From NCBI RefSeq assembly GCF_026151165.2, contig NZ_CP117849.1, forward strand, positions 2,232,001-2,296,000: a stretch of DNA of 64,000 bases, given 5' to 3'. The notes below the pieces were generated by a model. The model had not been told where the DNA came from. It did not search any database and saw only the letters and a program-made list of their open reading frames with translations. The translations under genes and the position numbers were made by a program. The first letter of the stretch is position 1; every line of letters starts with the position of its first letter. Positions 15,771 through 24,620 of this stretch are shown one piece after another. The stretch is from Cryobacterium sp. SO2. Its GTDB lineage: Bacteria; Actinomycetota; Actinomycetes; Actinomycetales; Microbacteriaceae.

Positions 15771-17491
15771 GCACGGCAGACCACACCCCGGCCGCACAGC
15801 CCATCGCGGCACCGGCCCTCCGGGTGCAGAACCTCAGCGTGCGCTTCGGTTCCGGCACTGACGTCGTGCGCGGAGTGTCCTTCACGGTGGGCGCCGGGGA
15901 GTGCCTGGCCATCGTGGGCGAATCCGGCTCGGGCAAGAGCGTTACCGCCCGCAGCCTGCTCGGACTGGCCGGCGCCGGCGCCCAGGTCAGCGCCGACGAG
16001 CTCAGCCTCGCCGGCGACTCGGTGCTCGGTCTCTCCGAGGCCGCCTGGCGTCGCCGGCGCGGCCGTGACGTGGGCTTGGTGCTGCAGGACGCCCTCGCCT
16101 CGCTGGATCCGCTGCGCCCGATCGTGCGGGAGATCGGCGACTCGCTGCGCCTGCACACCCGCCTCGGTACTGCCGACCGCACCCGCCGGGTGCTCGAGAT
16201 CCTCGACGCCGTCGGCCTGCCGGAGCCGCACCTCTACGCCGGGCGGCGCTCGGGCGAACTCTCCGGCGGTCAGCGGCAGCGTGCATTGATCGCGGCGGCC
16301 CTCGCCCTCGATCCCCCGCTGCTGGTGGCCGACGAGCCCACGACGGCCCTCGACGTGACGGTGCAGGCCCAGGTGCTCGACCTGCTCGACCAGGTGCGCG
16401 CCAGGGGCACCGCCATCGTGCTGATCAGCCACGACCTCGCCGTGGTGAGCCGCATCGCCGACCGCATCGCGGTGATGCACGACGGCCGCATCGTGGAGAC
16501 CGGCACGACGGCCGAGGTGCTGCAGAGCCCCCGGCACGCCGAGACCCGGCGGATGCTGGCCGCGGTTCCCGTGGACCGGCCGCGCGGATCCAGGCTCGCG
16601 CCGTACACGGCCGTGCGGGAGCCGGCACCTCTGCCCCTGCCCCTGCGTCTGACGCTGCCGGACGCTCCGACGAGCCGTGTGCCGGTCGGCGTCAGCACTC
16701 GCTCTCCTACGCCGGAGCCCACAGCCGACCCCGTGCTCGCGCTGGAGGCCATCGGCCTGTCGAAGTCGTTCCGCGGGCCGCACGGAACCGTGCACCTGGC
16801 CGTCGACGAGGTGTCCTTCCGGCTGCCGCGGGGAAGCACCCTGGGCATCGTCGGCGAGTCCGGCTCGGGCAAGACCACCACAGCCAGGCTCGCCCTCGCA
16901 CTCACGGCCGCCGATGCCGGCGAGGTGCGCCTGCTCGGCGAGCCCTGGAGCACGCTGCCGGAACGCGACCGCCGGGCCAGGCGAGCACTGGTCGGCGCGG
17001 TCTACCAGGACGTGCTCGGCTCGTTCGACCCCCGGTTGAGCGTGCGCGAGATCCTGCGGCACGCCGTCATGGTCGCCGGGACCGACCGGATGGCCGGCCG
17101 CGTCCTCGAGCTGCTCGACGACGTCGGCCTGGCCGCCACAGTGCTCGACCGCCGGCCCACCGACCTGTCCGGTGGGCAACGCCAGCGGGTGGGCATCGCG
17201 CGGGCCTTGGCCTCCAGCCCAGAGGTGCTCATCTGCGACGAGCCCGTCTCCGCTCTGGACGTGAGCGTGCAGGCCCAGGTGCTCGACCTCCTCGACGAAC
17301 TGCAGCGCGAGCTGTCGTTGAGCCTGCTGTTCATCTCGCACGACCTCGGTGTCATCCAGCACGTCAGCGACCAGGTCGCCGTTATGCACGACGGCCGGAT
17401 CGTCGAATCCGGCAGCGCCGAACAGGTCTTCACCGCACCCGCGCATCCGTACACCCGTGCGCTTCTCGCGGCGGTGCCCCGGGTGGCCTGA
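15767..17491 (+). CDS. fused double ABC ATPase for peptide-type uptake (DppD-DppF)
   Basis: 574 residues with two complete nucleotide-binding domains in one chain. Domain 1: Walker A GESGSGKS (51-58), signature LSGGQRQRALIA, Walker B LLVADEPTTALD. Domain 2, after a Pro/Leu-rich linker: Walker A GESGSGKT, signature LSGGQRQRVGIA, Walker B VLICDEPVSALD. It powers the transporter encoded by the three preceding genes. The fusion is common in actinobacteria, where separate oppD and oppF are replaced by one protein. All catalytic motifs are intact. Confidence 0.94.
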   Translation: MSTADHTPAAQPIAAPALRVQNLSVRFGSGTDVVRGVSFTVGAGECLAIVGESGSGKSVTARSLLGLAGAGAQVSADELSLAGDSVLGLSEAAWRRRRGRDVGLVLQDALASLDPLRPIVREIGDSLRLHTRLGTADRTRRVLEILDAVGLPEPHLYAGRRSGELSGGQRQRALIAAALALDPPLLVADEPTTALDVTVQAQVLDLLDQVRARGTAIVLISHDLAVVSRIADRIAVMHDGRIVETGTTAEVLQSPRHAETRRMLAAVPVDRPRGSRLAPYTAVREPAPLPLPLRLTLPDAPTSRVPVGVSTRSPTPEPTADPVLALEAIGLSKSFRGPHGTVHLAVDEVSFRLPRGSTLGIVGESGSGKTTTARLALALTAADAGEVRLLGEPWSTLPERDRRARRALVGAVYQDVLGSFDPRLSVREILRHAVMVAGTDRMAGRVLELLDDVGLAATVLDRRPTDLSGGQRQRVGIARALASSPEVLICDEPVSALDVSVQAQVLDLLDELQRELSLSLLFISHDLGVIQHVSDQVAVMHDGRIVESGSAEQVFTAPAHPYTRALLAAVPRVA

Positions 17492-17534
17492 CCCGAGCCG
17501 CCCGGTCGGACCTCGCGTACCCTACGCTGAGCCT

Positions 17535-18794
17535 GTGTTCTCCATCGTGACGTCGACGCTCCGACTGGCCGCCTCGCGCTGGCCGGTCCTGCTGGCGTTG
17601 TACCTGGCCGGCTGGCTGGCACGCTACCTGGTCATCGAGGTGGCCGCCGTCGCCGGCACCACAGACGCCCTGGCGGCCTTCCTGATCATGCCCGTCGCCA
17701 TCCTCACCAGGCTGGCGAGTTTCATCGGCATGTTCCTGGTGCTCCGAGCGGGCATGCCGGCCTTCGGCGAGCTCGCGGCGAACGGCGACGACGCCATCGA
17801 TCGCACCGGCGACTCCGCCGGGCCGTCCCGACGGAACATCCAGGACCTCTTCCTGGCCAGCATCCTGCCGTTCTTCGCGTTCTACGCCGCCTGGCAGTTC
17901 CTGCAGGAGGACACCCTGCAGTACGCGGCGTCGGCGCTGGCGAAGATCAACCCGTTCGCGGATGTCGACACCTCCGCCGGCGTGCTCAACCTCCAACTCA
18001 GCTGGGCGTCCGCCGCGGCCATCGCCGTGGCGTTCACCGGCCGCTACCTGCTCAAGCGGTACAGCGCCAGGCTCCCCCGCTGGACGCCGATCTTGACCGT
18101 GTACCTCGAGGCCGTATGGGTCTACCTCACCCTCTTCCTGATCAGCAACTATCGTGCGGACCTGGCGTCGTGGGTGGCCAGCAGGGCCGCGACCCACTGG
18201 GTGGCCGACCTGCGCGGCACTCTGGGAGAGTTCTTCGCACCGCTCGGACTCGCCTGGGACGCCGTGGCCTGGGCGATCGGCGAGGCCGGGGCGCTGGTAC
18301 TCCTGCCGGTCGCGTGGCTCGCGCTCGCCGGCATCGTCTACGGCCGCGCCCTCTCGAGCACGCCGCTCGTGCTCCGCGTTCCCCAGAGCCGCTACGCCGA
18401 CAGGGTGCGCACCGGGTACGCGCGGGTGCCGGCGGCGGTGTCCAGGCGGGTGGCGGATGTCGGCAGCGATTTCGTGAGCCGCTGGAAGCCTCTCGCCAAC
18501 GCCCTCACCCTGATTTGGCGAGCCGGCGTCGTTCCGATGGGGATCTTCGTTCTCGCCTACACGGTGCTCGAGGCATCGGGAGCGTGGCTGTCCTTCGGAG
18601 CGACACGGTTGATCGGCGCCCACGATCTGGAGACGTGGTGGATGAACGTCGACGGGGTGCTGAACTTCGGCATCGAGGTGCTGCTGGAGCCTTTGCGCAT
18701 CTGCCTGATCGCCGCCGGTTACGACTACTGCCTGCGGCGGCTGGGCGAGAGGCGCCTGGCGGCGGCCGCGCCGGCGGTCCCGGCGACGGCCTGA
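17535..18794 (+). CDS. polytopic membrane protein of unknown function
   Basis: About 419 residues from a GTG at 17535, 43 bp after the ATPase gene. At least seven hydrophobic segments are visible, including VLLALYLAGWLARYLVI, LAAFLIMPVAILTRLASFI, SILPFFAFYAAW and VLLPVAWLALAGIVYG. I recognise no family motif. Its position on the same strand allows co-transcription with the transporter, but the gap and lack of overlap leave this open. It converges on the leftward operon ending at 18810 with almost no spacer. Confidence 0.75.
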   Translation: MFSIVTSTLRLAASRWPVLLALYLAGWLARYLVIEVAAVAGTTDALAAFLIMPVAILTRLASFIGMFLVLRAGMPAFGELAANGDDAIDRTGDSAGPSRRNIQDLFLASILPFFAFYAAWQFLQEDTLQYAASALAKINPFADVDTSAGVLNLQLSWASAAAIAVAFTGRYLLKRYSARLPRWTPILTVYLEAVWVYLTLFLISNYRADLASWVASRAATHWVADLRGTLGEFFAPLGLAWDAVAWAIGEAGALVLLPVAWLALAGIVYGRALSSTPLVLRVPQSRYADRVRTGYARVPAAVSRRVADVGSDFVSRWKPLANALTLIWRAGVVPMGIFVLAYTVLEASGAWLSFGATRLIGAHDLETWWMNVDGVLNFGIEVLLEPLRICLIAAGYDYCLRRLGERRLAAAAPAVPATA

Positions 18795-18809
18795 GCCATC
18801 CGCCCGGTC

Positions 18810-19406
18810 TCAGTCGAGAGCGAACCTGGCATACTCCGGCAGTTCGGAGACCACGGAGATACCCAGAGCCAGCGTCGCCTGCTCGCCGGCGTCGTGCGGC
18901 ACCACGAACTCGGCGTCGAAGGTATAGGGCTCGCTCAGCTCGGAGCTGCAGGAGGAGAGGGCAGGGCCGGCGCCGGCCAGCGACACCGCACCGTTCGCCG
19001 CGTTGGTCCAGCTGCGTGCCGCGTGCGGCCCGCCCCTTTCCTCCAGCCGTGCCGTGCACAGGCGCCAGGTATCGACCAGGGCACTGGCGTCCGCAGCCAC
19101 TGTGGGGCGCGTGGCGCCCGTCGGGTCGACCCGAACCGTGACGACCACCAGATCGGTGCCGGCGGGCAGATCGCGCTCCCGCCCTTCCGCGCTGTCCGCC
19201 CCGACCCGGTCGGTCGACTCGATACGCCATCCGAACTGCCCGTACCGCACTGACTCACCCGCCGTGACGTCCACAGGCTTGCTGGGCCAGCCGGCGAAAT
19301 AACCGAGCCACTGGTGCACGGCCATGATGCCCAGGGTCGCCGGGAGCAACACCACAATGGCCAGAAGCGCCAGCCGGTTGCGCTGGAACCAACCGCCGCG
19401 TCTCAC
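18810..19406 (-). CDS. membrane-anchored exported protein, last of three similar proteins
   Basis: 198 residues. One N-terminal helix (LALLAIVVLLPATLGIMAV, about 11-29), then an exported domain with a beta-rich pattern (TDLVVVTVRVDPTGATRP) like DUF4352-type folds, and two cysteines (WRLCTAR, SSCSSE). The start overlaps the upstream stop by 4 bp. Same plan as the two genes before it: short cytoplasmic tail, one helix, single beta-rich domain. Function unknown. Confidence 0.65.
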   Translation of the reverse strand: MRRGGWFQRNRLALLAIVVLLPATLGIMAVHQWLGYFAGWPSKPVDVTAGESVRYGQFGWRIESTDRVGADSAEGRERDLPAGTDLVVVTVRVDPTGATRPTVAADASALVDTWRLCTARLEERGGPHAARSWTNAANGAVSLAGAGPALSSCSSELSEPYTFDAEFVVPHDAGEQATLALGISVVSELPEYARFALD

Positions 19407-20059
19407 CGGCTGCCCCGTTCGGGGAAGGCCACGTCGAGACTGGGCTGCACCTCGAGCACACTCAGGTCGATGGGCACCACGATGAGGGAGTCGACCCGGG
19501 GGTCCGAATTGGCCGCCAGTTCAAGCCTGGCCGATCCGGCAGCCGCTCCGGCCACGACATCCGCCGGCAGTTCGAACATGAGTGGGCCGTTCAACGCGAT
19601 TCCGGTTGCCAGACGCGCTGCGGCGACTGTGGCGTCGCCCGGTCGGATCGAGGCGCTGAAGCCGGAATCACCGACTCGGAGCACGGCGGTACCAAGCGGC
19701 GCACCCTGGTCGTCCACCAGCGCCTGGACGCTGAGATCAACGACGACCCAGACGCCGGGCGTGCTTCCCGCCCAGCCGTTGCCCGCTGTCACCGTCTCGG
19801 TCACGGCCACCGAATGCACCGTCGCGGCAATGTTGCGGCCACTGGCCTGCTCCCCGACGGCGCCGGGAACGACGATGGCCGATTGCTGCAGCTCCCGGTC
19901 GGGCGCGGTGTGCAGCACGACAGCCGCAAGGGCGAGGATCCCGACCAGTGCCGCGCCGTTCGCGGCGTGCCGCCAGCCAGAGGCAGCCGACCGCGCGGAA
20001 TCAGATGGTGCAGCCGCGGGCGCGGTCGACGGCGCAGCCAGCGGCCCGGCGCCGGTCAT
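19403..20059 (-). CDS. membrane-anchored exported protein, middle of three similar proteins
   Basis: 218 residues. A Pro/Ala/Ser-rich cytoplasmic N-terminus is followed by one helix (AALVGILALAAVVLHTA, about 34-50) and an exported beta-rich domain with GVWVVVDLSVQALVDDQGAP. There are 4-bp overlaps at both ends. No cysteines and no enzyme motif are visible. The overlaps imply that it is made together with its neighbours, perhaps as parts of one complex. Confidence 0.65.
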   Translation of the reverse strand: MTGAGPLAAPSTAPAAAPSDSARSAASGWRHAANGAALVGILALAAVVLHTAPDRELQQSAIVVPGAVGEQASGRNIAATVHSVAVTETVTAGNGWAGSTPGVWVVVDLSVQALVDDQGAPLGTAVLRVGDSGFSASIRPGDATVAAARLATGIALNGPLMFELPADVVAGAAAGSARLELAANSDPRVDSLIVVPIDLSVLEVQPSLDVAFPERGSR

Positions 20060-20775
20060 TCGGACGCCCCCGCACCCACATCGTCGAGCACAACGTTGAC
20101 GGTCGCCGTCACGACGGGGTCGTCGTACAGACCGCCGTAGGTGAGCCGGCCTTCGCTGATGAACACCCGGTCGAACAGCTCGACCCGCACCGGATCACCA
20201 GCCGTCAGGGCGTCGCCGGCGACCTCCCAGACGAAAGCCAGCTCGACGGGCACACCGGGTTGCACCACCACCAGGCCGCTGCCGTCATCGATCACCAGAA
20301 TGCTGAGCGGCCGCTGGTTCTGCCCCACCCCCGGGACGCCGCTGAGACCAATGGTGTCGGTTTTCTTGCCGCCCGCTGTGGTGCTGCTCGCTGTCGCGCT
20401 GACCGACCCCGCCGTGCCCAACCGCCGCGGTTCCGTGGTGGTGTTCTCCACGACCGCCCGCACGACGAGCAACCGGTTTCCCTCCTCCGGCATGAGCAAC
20501 TGCTCGGGGAAGGCATCGATGAGCAACGCCTGGGAGACCGTGACGGTGAGTTCCGAGCCCACGTGGCTGTCGCCCACCGCGACGACCGGGGCTGCCTCCA
20601 CCGGTGCCGCGTCCAGACCGCCGAACAGGGCGGACAGCCCGAGCAGACCGGCGGCGCTCCCGGTGACCAGCCAGCGGGTCGGCAGCCTGGTGAGGAGGCC
20701 GCGGGCACGCCCGGACCAGGAGACAGGCCCGGTCGACGGGGCCCGGGTCAGGCCTTCAGGAACCGGGTCGGTCAT
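20056..20775 (-). CDS. membrane-anchored exported protein, first of three similar proteins
   Basis: 239 residues from the ATG at 20775 (MTDPVPEGL), which overlaps the DUF2071 stop by 4 bp. One helix (WLVTGSAAGLLGLSALFGG, about 36-54) is followed by an exported domain with NRLLVVRAVVENTTTEPRRL, the NTxxxP pattern of DUF4352-like domains. The open frame continues upstream, but only as a shadow of DUF2071. Function unknown. Confidence 0.7.
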   Translation of the reverse strand: MTDPVPEGLTRAPSTGPVSWSGRARGLLTRLPTRWLVTGSAAGLLGLSALFGGLDAAPVEAAPVVAVGDSHVGSELTVTVSQALLIDAFPEQLLMPEEGNRLLVVRAVVENTTTEPRRLGTAGSVSATASSTTAGGKKTDTIGLSGVPGVGQNQRPLSILVIDDGSGLVVVQPGVPVELAFVWEVAGDALTAGDPVRVELFDRVFISEGRLTYGGLYDDPVVTATVNVVLDDVGAGASE

Positions 20776-21524
20776 GGGGCCATCGTAGCGAGCGAACCGG
20801 CAGTCCGTACCGCCGAGGGCGCCAGCCCCCGCGGCAGGCTCCAGGTGATCGGCACATTCCGCATGACCAGAACGCTGTCGAGGATGGCGCTGCCGGCCGG
20901 CAGACCGTCGAAGAAACTCGACCGCACCGAACGGGCCCGTCCAGGCGTCACCTGCCACTGGCTGGTCTGCAGGCGCAGGCCCTCGAGCCGGCGTCCGTCG
21001 CGACTGGGCGACCAACCCACAGCGCCGTTCTGGAAGAAGGCAGACGCATCGACGAGCGTGCCGAACAGCTCGCTGGCCCAGTCGTCCGTGAGGTCGACGT
21101 CAGCGGCCACGGTGGCGCCGGCCGCCGTCATGGCCACGGCGATGTGCTCATCCGTCTCGTGGCCGGTGAAGCGGGCGTGCTGGTGCACACCGGGAAAGAC
21201 CCGCCCGCCCGCGATGACGGGCAGCCAGGACGCGGTGTGCCGCTCCGGGATGTAAACACCCGTGTGGGTACCGGCGTCGTCGTCCCACTCGACGGCGATC
21301 CGGTGAGCGGCGTTTTCGGCGCCCCACCCTATGGCGGGGGCGAACCAGGCAGGACGCAGCGCGCCCAGACGCAGCAGGCATACCCCGGCGACGCCCGCGC
21401 CGCGCACCAACTGGGGTCGCAGTCCATCGGGAAGCAGTGCTGCCGCAACCACCGGGTCCACCCGGTAATTGATCAGCAGACGACGCTCGATCGTGGCCGC
21501 GAGGCGGGGCACGGGAAACATCAT
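20772..21524 (-). CDS. DUF2071-family protein
   Basis: About 250 residues from the ATG pair at 21524/21521, overlapping the arsR stop. The N-terminal ERRLLINYRVDPVVAAALLP and the later ERHTASWLPVIAGGRVFPGV match DUF2071 (YqjF-like; acetoacetate decarboxylase-type beta fold). These genes are often next to ArsR-type regulators. No catalytic residue is assigned for the family. It is second in the five-gene leftward operon. Confidence 0.8.
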   Translation of the reverse strand: MMFPVPRLAATIERRLLINYRVDPVVAAALLPDGLRPQLVRGAGVAGVCLLRLGALRPAWFAPAIGWGAENAAHRIAVEWDDDAGTHTGVYIPERHTASWLPVIAGGRVFPGVHQHARFTGHETDEHIAVAMTAAGATVAADVDLTDDWASELFGTLVDASAFFQNGAVGWSPSRDGRRLEGLRLQTSQWQVTPGRARSVRSSFFDGLPAGSAILDSVLVMRNVPITWSLPRGLAPSAVRTAGSLATMAP

Positions 21525-21937
21525 CGATCGGCCTTCTTGGCGCTCTTCCTGGCCGCCTTTTTCGCGCTCTTCTTGGTGCTGCCGGCAGACTCGCCGCCTG
21601 CCGCCTGCACCGCGGGGCGTGCCGCCGGGCGGATGCTGCGGAGCACCATTTGCTCTGGGCACACCGTCGAGAGGAAGTCGCCGACGGAGAGCGCAAGACG
21701 GTCTCCGGCCAGTGAGTACAGGATGCGGTTGGCGTCGCGCCGTTCGGTCACGAGGCCGGCGACCCGCAGCACCGAGAGGTGCCTGGAGATGGTGGGTCCG
21801 GTGGCGGAGAAGCGTGCGGCGATCTCCCCCGCGGCGAGTTCCCCGTCTTTCAGGTCCTGCAGGATCTGGCGGCGGGTGGGATGCGCCAATGCGGTGAACA
21901 CATCGCCGGCGGCGTCGATCGTGCTGGTTGCTTGCAT
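21521..21937 (-). CDS. ArsR-family winged-helix regulator
   Basis: 138 residues. HPTRRQILQDLKDGELAAGE and the recognition helix ATGPTISRHLSVLRVAGLV are the ArsR winged-helix core, followed by the wing (RRDANRILYSL). No metal-binding ELCVCDL-type motif is present, so it is unlikely to be a classical arsenic sensor. The last ~20 residues are a Lys/Ala-rich tail (STKKSAKKAARKSAKKADR) resembling histone H1-like extensions. It heads the operon with DUF2071 and three membrane proteins and probably controls it. A short TAGC...GCTA inverted repeat lies 10-30 bp upstream. Confidence 0.9.
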   Translation of the reverse strand: MQATSTIDAAGDVFTALAHPTRRQILQDLKDGELAAGEIAARFSATGPTISRHLSVLRVAGLVTERRDANRILYSLAGDRLALSVGDFLSTVCPEQMVLRSIRPAARPAVQAAGGESAGSTKKSAKKAARKSAKKADR

Positions 21938-22019
21938 ATTCGCAATGTAGCACTCAAGCTAAATAGCGCACAAGGCCGATTGTCCACGATACTCACGTCC
22001 CGCCCGCAGAACCGCCGGG

Positions 22020-22763
22020 TCAGGACTCGGCAACCTCCGGCGCGGCCGGCATCCCGGCGAGCAGGGCGCCGGCGCGCTCGGTGATCCGTCGACCGGACTC
22101 ACCGTCGTGGCCGAGCACCCGGAGGCTGCTGTACAGAATCGTGGAGACCAGGGCCTGGGCGTCCTCGTCCGGGCGATCGGCACGAATCGCGATCACGCTC
22201 TCCACGAGACCGAAGATCACATCGACCAGGTAATCGAGGGCGGAACCGGTGTCGCCCTCAGACGGGCCGAGGTCGGCGCGCACCGACGCCTCGACGCTCT
22301 GCATGATGAGTGCGGCATAGGTGTCGCGCAGCCGCGCGCGTTCGAGCCGGAACGGCTCCAGGAGCTCGTTGCGGATCTCGGGCAGGAAGTACAGGCTGCC
22401 GATGTTGTACGAGGAGCGGGCGAGCTGGCCGGTATCGAAGCCGATCAGCGCGGCCAGGCGCACCACGGCCGGATCGGTCGCCGCATCCAGGTAGGCGGCC
22501 ACGCGCACGGAGGGTTCCACAGTGCGCATCAGCAGCACCTTGAGGATCTGTTCCTTGCTCGGGAAGTGATAGTAGAGCGAGGCCTGCCGGATGCCCACCC
22601 CGTCGGCGATCGCGCGGGTGGAGGTGGCGGCGAAGCCCCGCTCCACGAAGAGCTGGGCGGCCGCGTCGAGGATCTGCTCGGTGGCGGAGAGGTCGGGGCG
22701 CCGGGCCGTTCCGGACCGAGGTCGGCCTCGTTCCGGCCTGTGCTGCACGAGGGCGTCTGTCAC
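22020..22763 (-). CDS. TetR-family transcriptional regulator
   Basis: 247 residues. The DNA-binding domain is intact: STRAIADGVGIRQASLYYHFPSK at about residues 48-70. The start is a GTG at 22763. Direct repeats TGTCACAGA at 22758-22766 and 22774-22782 overlap or adjoin the start, and could be an operator or part of the promoter. It is divergent from the second ABC transporter cluster (23046 onward), with which it shares a 282-bp intergenic region, and is the best candidate for its regulator. Confidence 0.9.
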   Translation of the reverse strand: MTDALVQHRPERGRPRSGTARRPDLSATEQILDAAAQLFVERGFAATSTRAIADGVGIRQASLYYHFPSKEQILKVLLMRTVEPSVRVAAYLDAATDPAVVRLAALIGFDTGQLARSSYNIGSLYFLPEIRNELLEPFRLERARLRDTYAALIMQSVEASVRADLGPSEGDTGSALDYLVDVIFGLVESVIAIRADRPDEDAQALVSTILYSSLRVLGHDGESGRRITERAGALLAGMPAAPEVAES

Positions 22764-23045
22764 AGAGCCATCGTGTCACAGAATCCGGCCTGCCTCGCGG
22801 CGAGCGGCGGGGGCGGGCATCTCGGGCGACTCCCCCAGATACGCGACAAAACACAACATGGGCGTTACCTGCCGGAAACACGCGTGCGCTTCTATCAATT
22901 TCAAGCACCTGTCACCCGATAGAAAGTCGGTCGGAACGGCTGCCAGGGCCGCCCCCACGGCCCGCCGGTTTCCCGACCGCGTTCGTTCCCCGTCTCACCG
23001 TGGGCCCACCCCCGGCCTGCTCGACCACTTCCACTTGAGGACAGA
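22764..23045. promoter_or_regulatory. divergent control region between TetR and the second ABC cluster
   Basis: 282 bp without a convincing gene. It holds part of the TGTCACAGA direct repeat next to the regulator start, and a perfect 7-bp inverted repeat, TTCTATC (22890-22896) and GATAGAA (22918-22924), in the most AT-rich stretch. The ribosome site GAGGAC precedes the ATG at 23046. No riboswitch class was recognised. Confidence 0.45.
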
Positions 23046-24617
23046 ATGAAAAAGAAAGCACTTGCCGGTTTCGTCGCATCAGCGGCCGCCGTCGCGCTGT
23101 TGGCCACGGGCTGCAGCTCGGCCGCGACGACGGCGTCATCCGCAGGCAGCACCACACTGCGGATGGCGTTCTCCAGCGACATGACCACACTGGACCCGAC
23201 CACCATTTACCAGTACGAGGGCAACCAGGTTCTCACGGCCGTCTACGAGGGCCTGCTCGAGTATAAGGGTGACTCTACCTCCGAGATCCAGCCGCTCCTG
23301 GCCGAGGCGTACACGGTCTCTGAGGACGGCCTGACCTACACCTTCACGCTGCGCGAGGGTGTCACGTTCGCCGACGGAACCGTGATGGACTCGGCCGCCG
23401 TGCAGCAGAGCTTCGAGCGGCTCGCCGACCCCGACGTCGCCTCGCAGATGTCCTACATCGTCGCGGGCGTCGCCTCTTATGCCACCCCGGACGCCAATAC
23501 CTTCGTCGTCACGCTGAGCGCACCGAACTCCTCGTTCCTCTCGTTGATCGCCAGCCCGTTCGGCCCCAAGGTGATCAACCCCACGGTGCTCGACGCCCAC
23601 AGCGACGACGACGCCCTCGAGTACCTGCAGAGGGCCACCGCCGGCACCGGCCCCTACGAAGTCACCGAGTTCAGCACCGGCCAGCAGTACACGCTCACCC
23701 GCAACGACTCCTACTGGGGCGATGAGCCGTACTACGAGGCCGTCACCTTCAAGATCATCCCCGATGCCGCCACGCAGGTGCTGCAGCTCCAGGGCGGCGA
23801 CCTCGACATCATCTCCGGTCAGCCCATCGCCACCGTGCAGAGCTTCGCTGCCAACGACGAGTTCGAGGTGTCGTCCCTGCCGACGCTGCAGAAGGCCCAG
23901 TTGCACTTCAAGACCAGTGGTCCGCTCGCCGACCTCGCACTGCGTGAAGCGCTGCGCTCCTCGATCGACCGCACGGCACTGGTCGAGCAGGTCTGGGGCG
24001 ACTTCGCCGCGGAGTCCACCCAGATGTACCCCGTGGACAATGTGGCTGACGGCCTCGCGACCGACGACTGGGAGGTCGACACGTCGACCCTCGCCGGTCT
24101 GGTCTCCGGAGCGTCCCTCACCCTGGGCTACCTCGCCGACCAGGCCCAGGACAAGCAGGTCGCCGAGGCCCTTCAGGCCCAGTGGCAGGAAGCCGGCGTC
24201 GACATCACGCTCGTTCCCATCCAGGGCGGTGGCGAGATCTACGGCTACAGCAGCGACGTCGCCAGCGCACCGGACATGATCTACGAGGCGTCCTACCCCG
24301 ACTCCGCCCACCCGGATGCCTGGGCCCGCCTGTTCTGGTACAGCGACACCGCGGCCGGCAACGGAGTGCTCAACTACCTGCTCGGCGGCGTTCCCGCGGC
24401 CGACGCCCTGATGGACAGTGGACTGACCACCCTCGACGCCGAAGCCAGCGCCGCGGACTACGCCGAGGTGGGCGACCTGCTGCACGACAGTGTGAGCTAC
24501 GTCACGATCGCCGACCTGCAGGACACCTTCATCGTGCGCGCCGGCATCACGGGCCTCGACCACTGGCTGCCCGCACCGGGCACGCTGCAGCTGAAGACCC
24601 TCACGGTCTCGAAGTAA
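23046..24617 (+). CDS. peptide-type ABC transporter substrate-binding lipoprotein
   Basis: 523 residues. The signal sequence has a MKKK start and lipobox LATGC (Cys23). The mature part has the SBP_bac_5 pattern: MTTLDPTTIYQYEGNQVL, then SEDGLTYTFTLREGVTFADG and TGPYEVTEFSTGQQYTLTRN. GAGGAC lies upstream of the ATG. First gene of a run that continues through two permeases, a double ATPase, a lactonase-type hydrolase, an alpha/beta hydrolase and an MFS permease. The ligand is unknown; the adjacent hydrolases suggest an ester- or lactone-containing solute. Confidence 0.93.
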   Translation: MKKKALAGFVASAAAVALLATGCSSAATTASSAGSTTLRMAFSSDMTTLDPTTIYQYEGNQVLTAVYEGLLEYKGDSTSEIQPLLAEAYTVSEDGLTYTFTLREGVTFADGTVMDSAAVQQSFERLADPDVASQMSYIVAGVASYATPDANTFVVTLSAPNSSFLSLIASPFGPKVINPTVLDAHSDDDALEYLQRATAGTGPYEVTEFSTGQQYTLTRNDSYWGDEPYYEAVTFKIIPDAATQVLQLQGGDLDIISGQPIATVQSFAANDEFEVSSLPTLQKAQLHFKTSGPLADLALREALRSSIDRTALVEQVWGDFAAESTQMYPVDNVADGLATDDWEVDTSTLAGLVSGASLTLGYLADQAQDKQVAEALQAQWQEAGVDITLVPIQGGGEIYGYSSDVASAPDMIYEASYPDSAHPDAWARLFWYSDTAAGNGVLNYLLGGVPAADALMDSGLTTLDAEASAADYAEVGDLLHDSVSYVTIADLQDTFIVRAGITGLDHWLPAPGTLQLKTLTVSK

Positions 24618-24620
24618 CCA

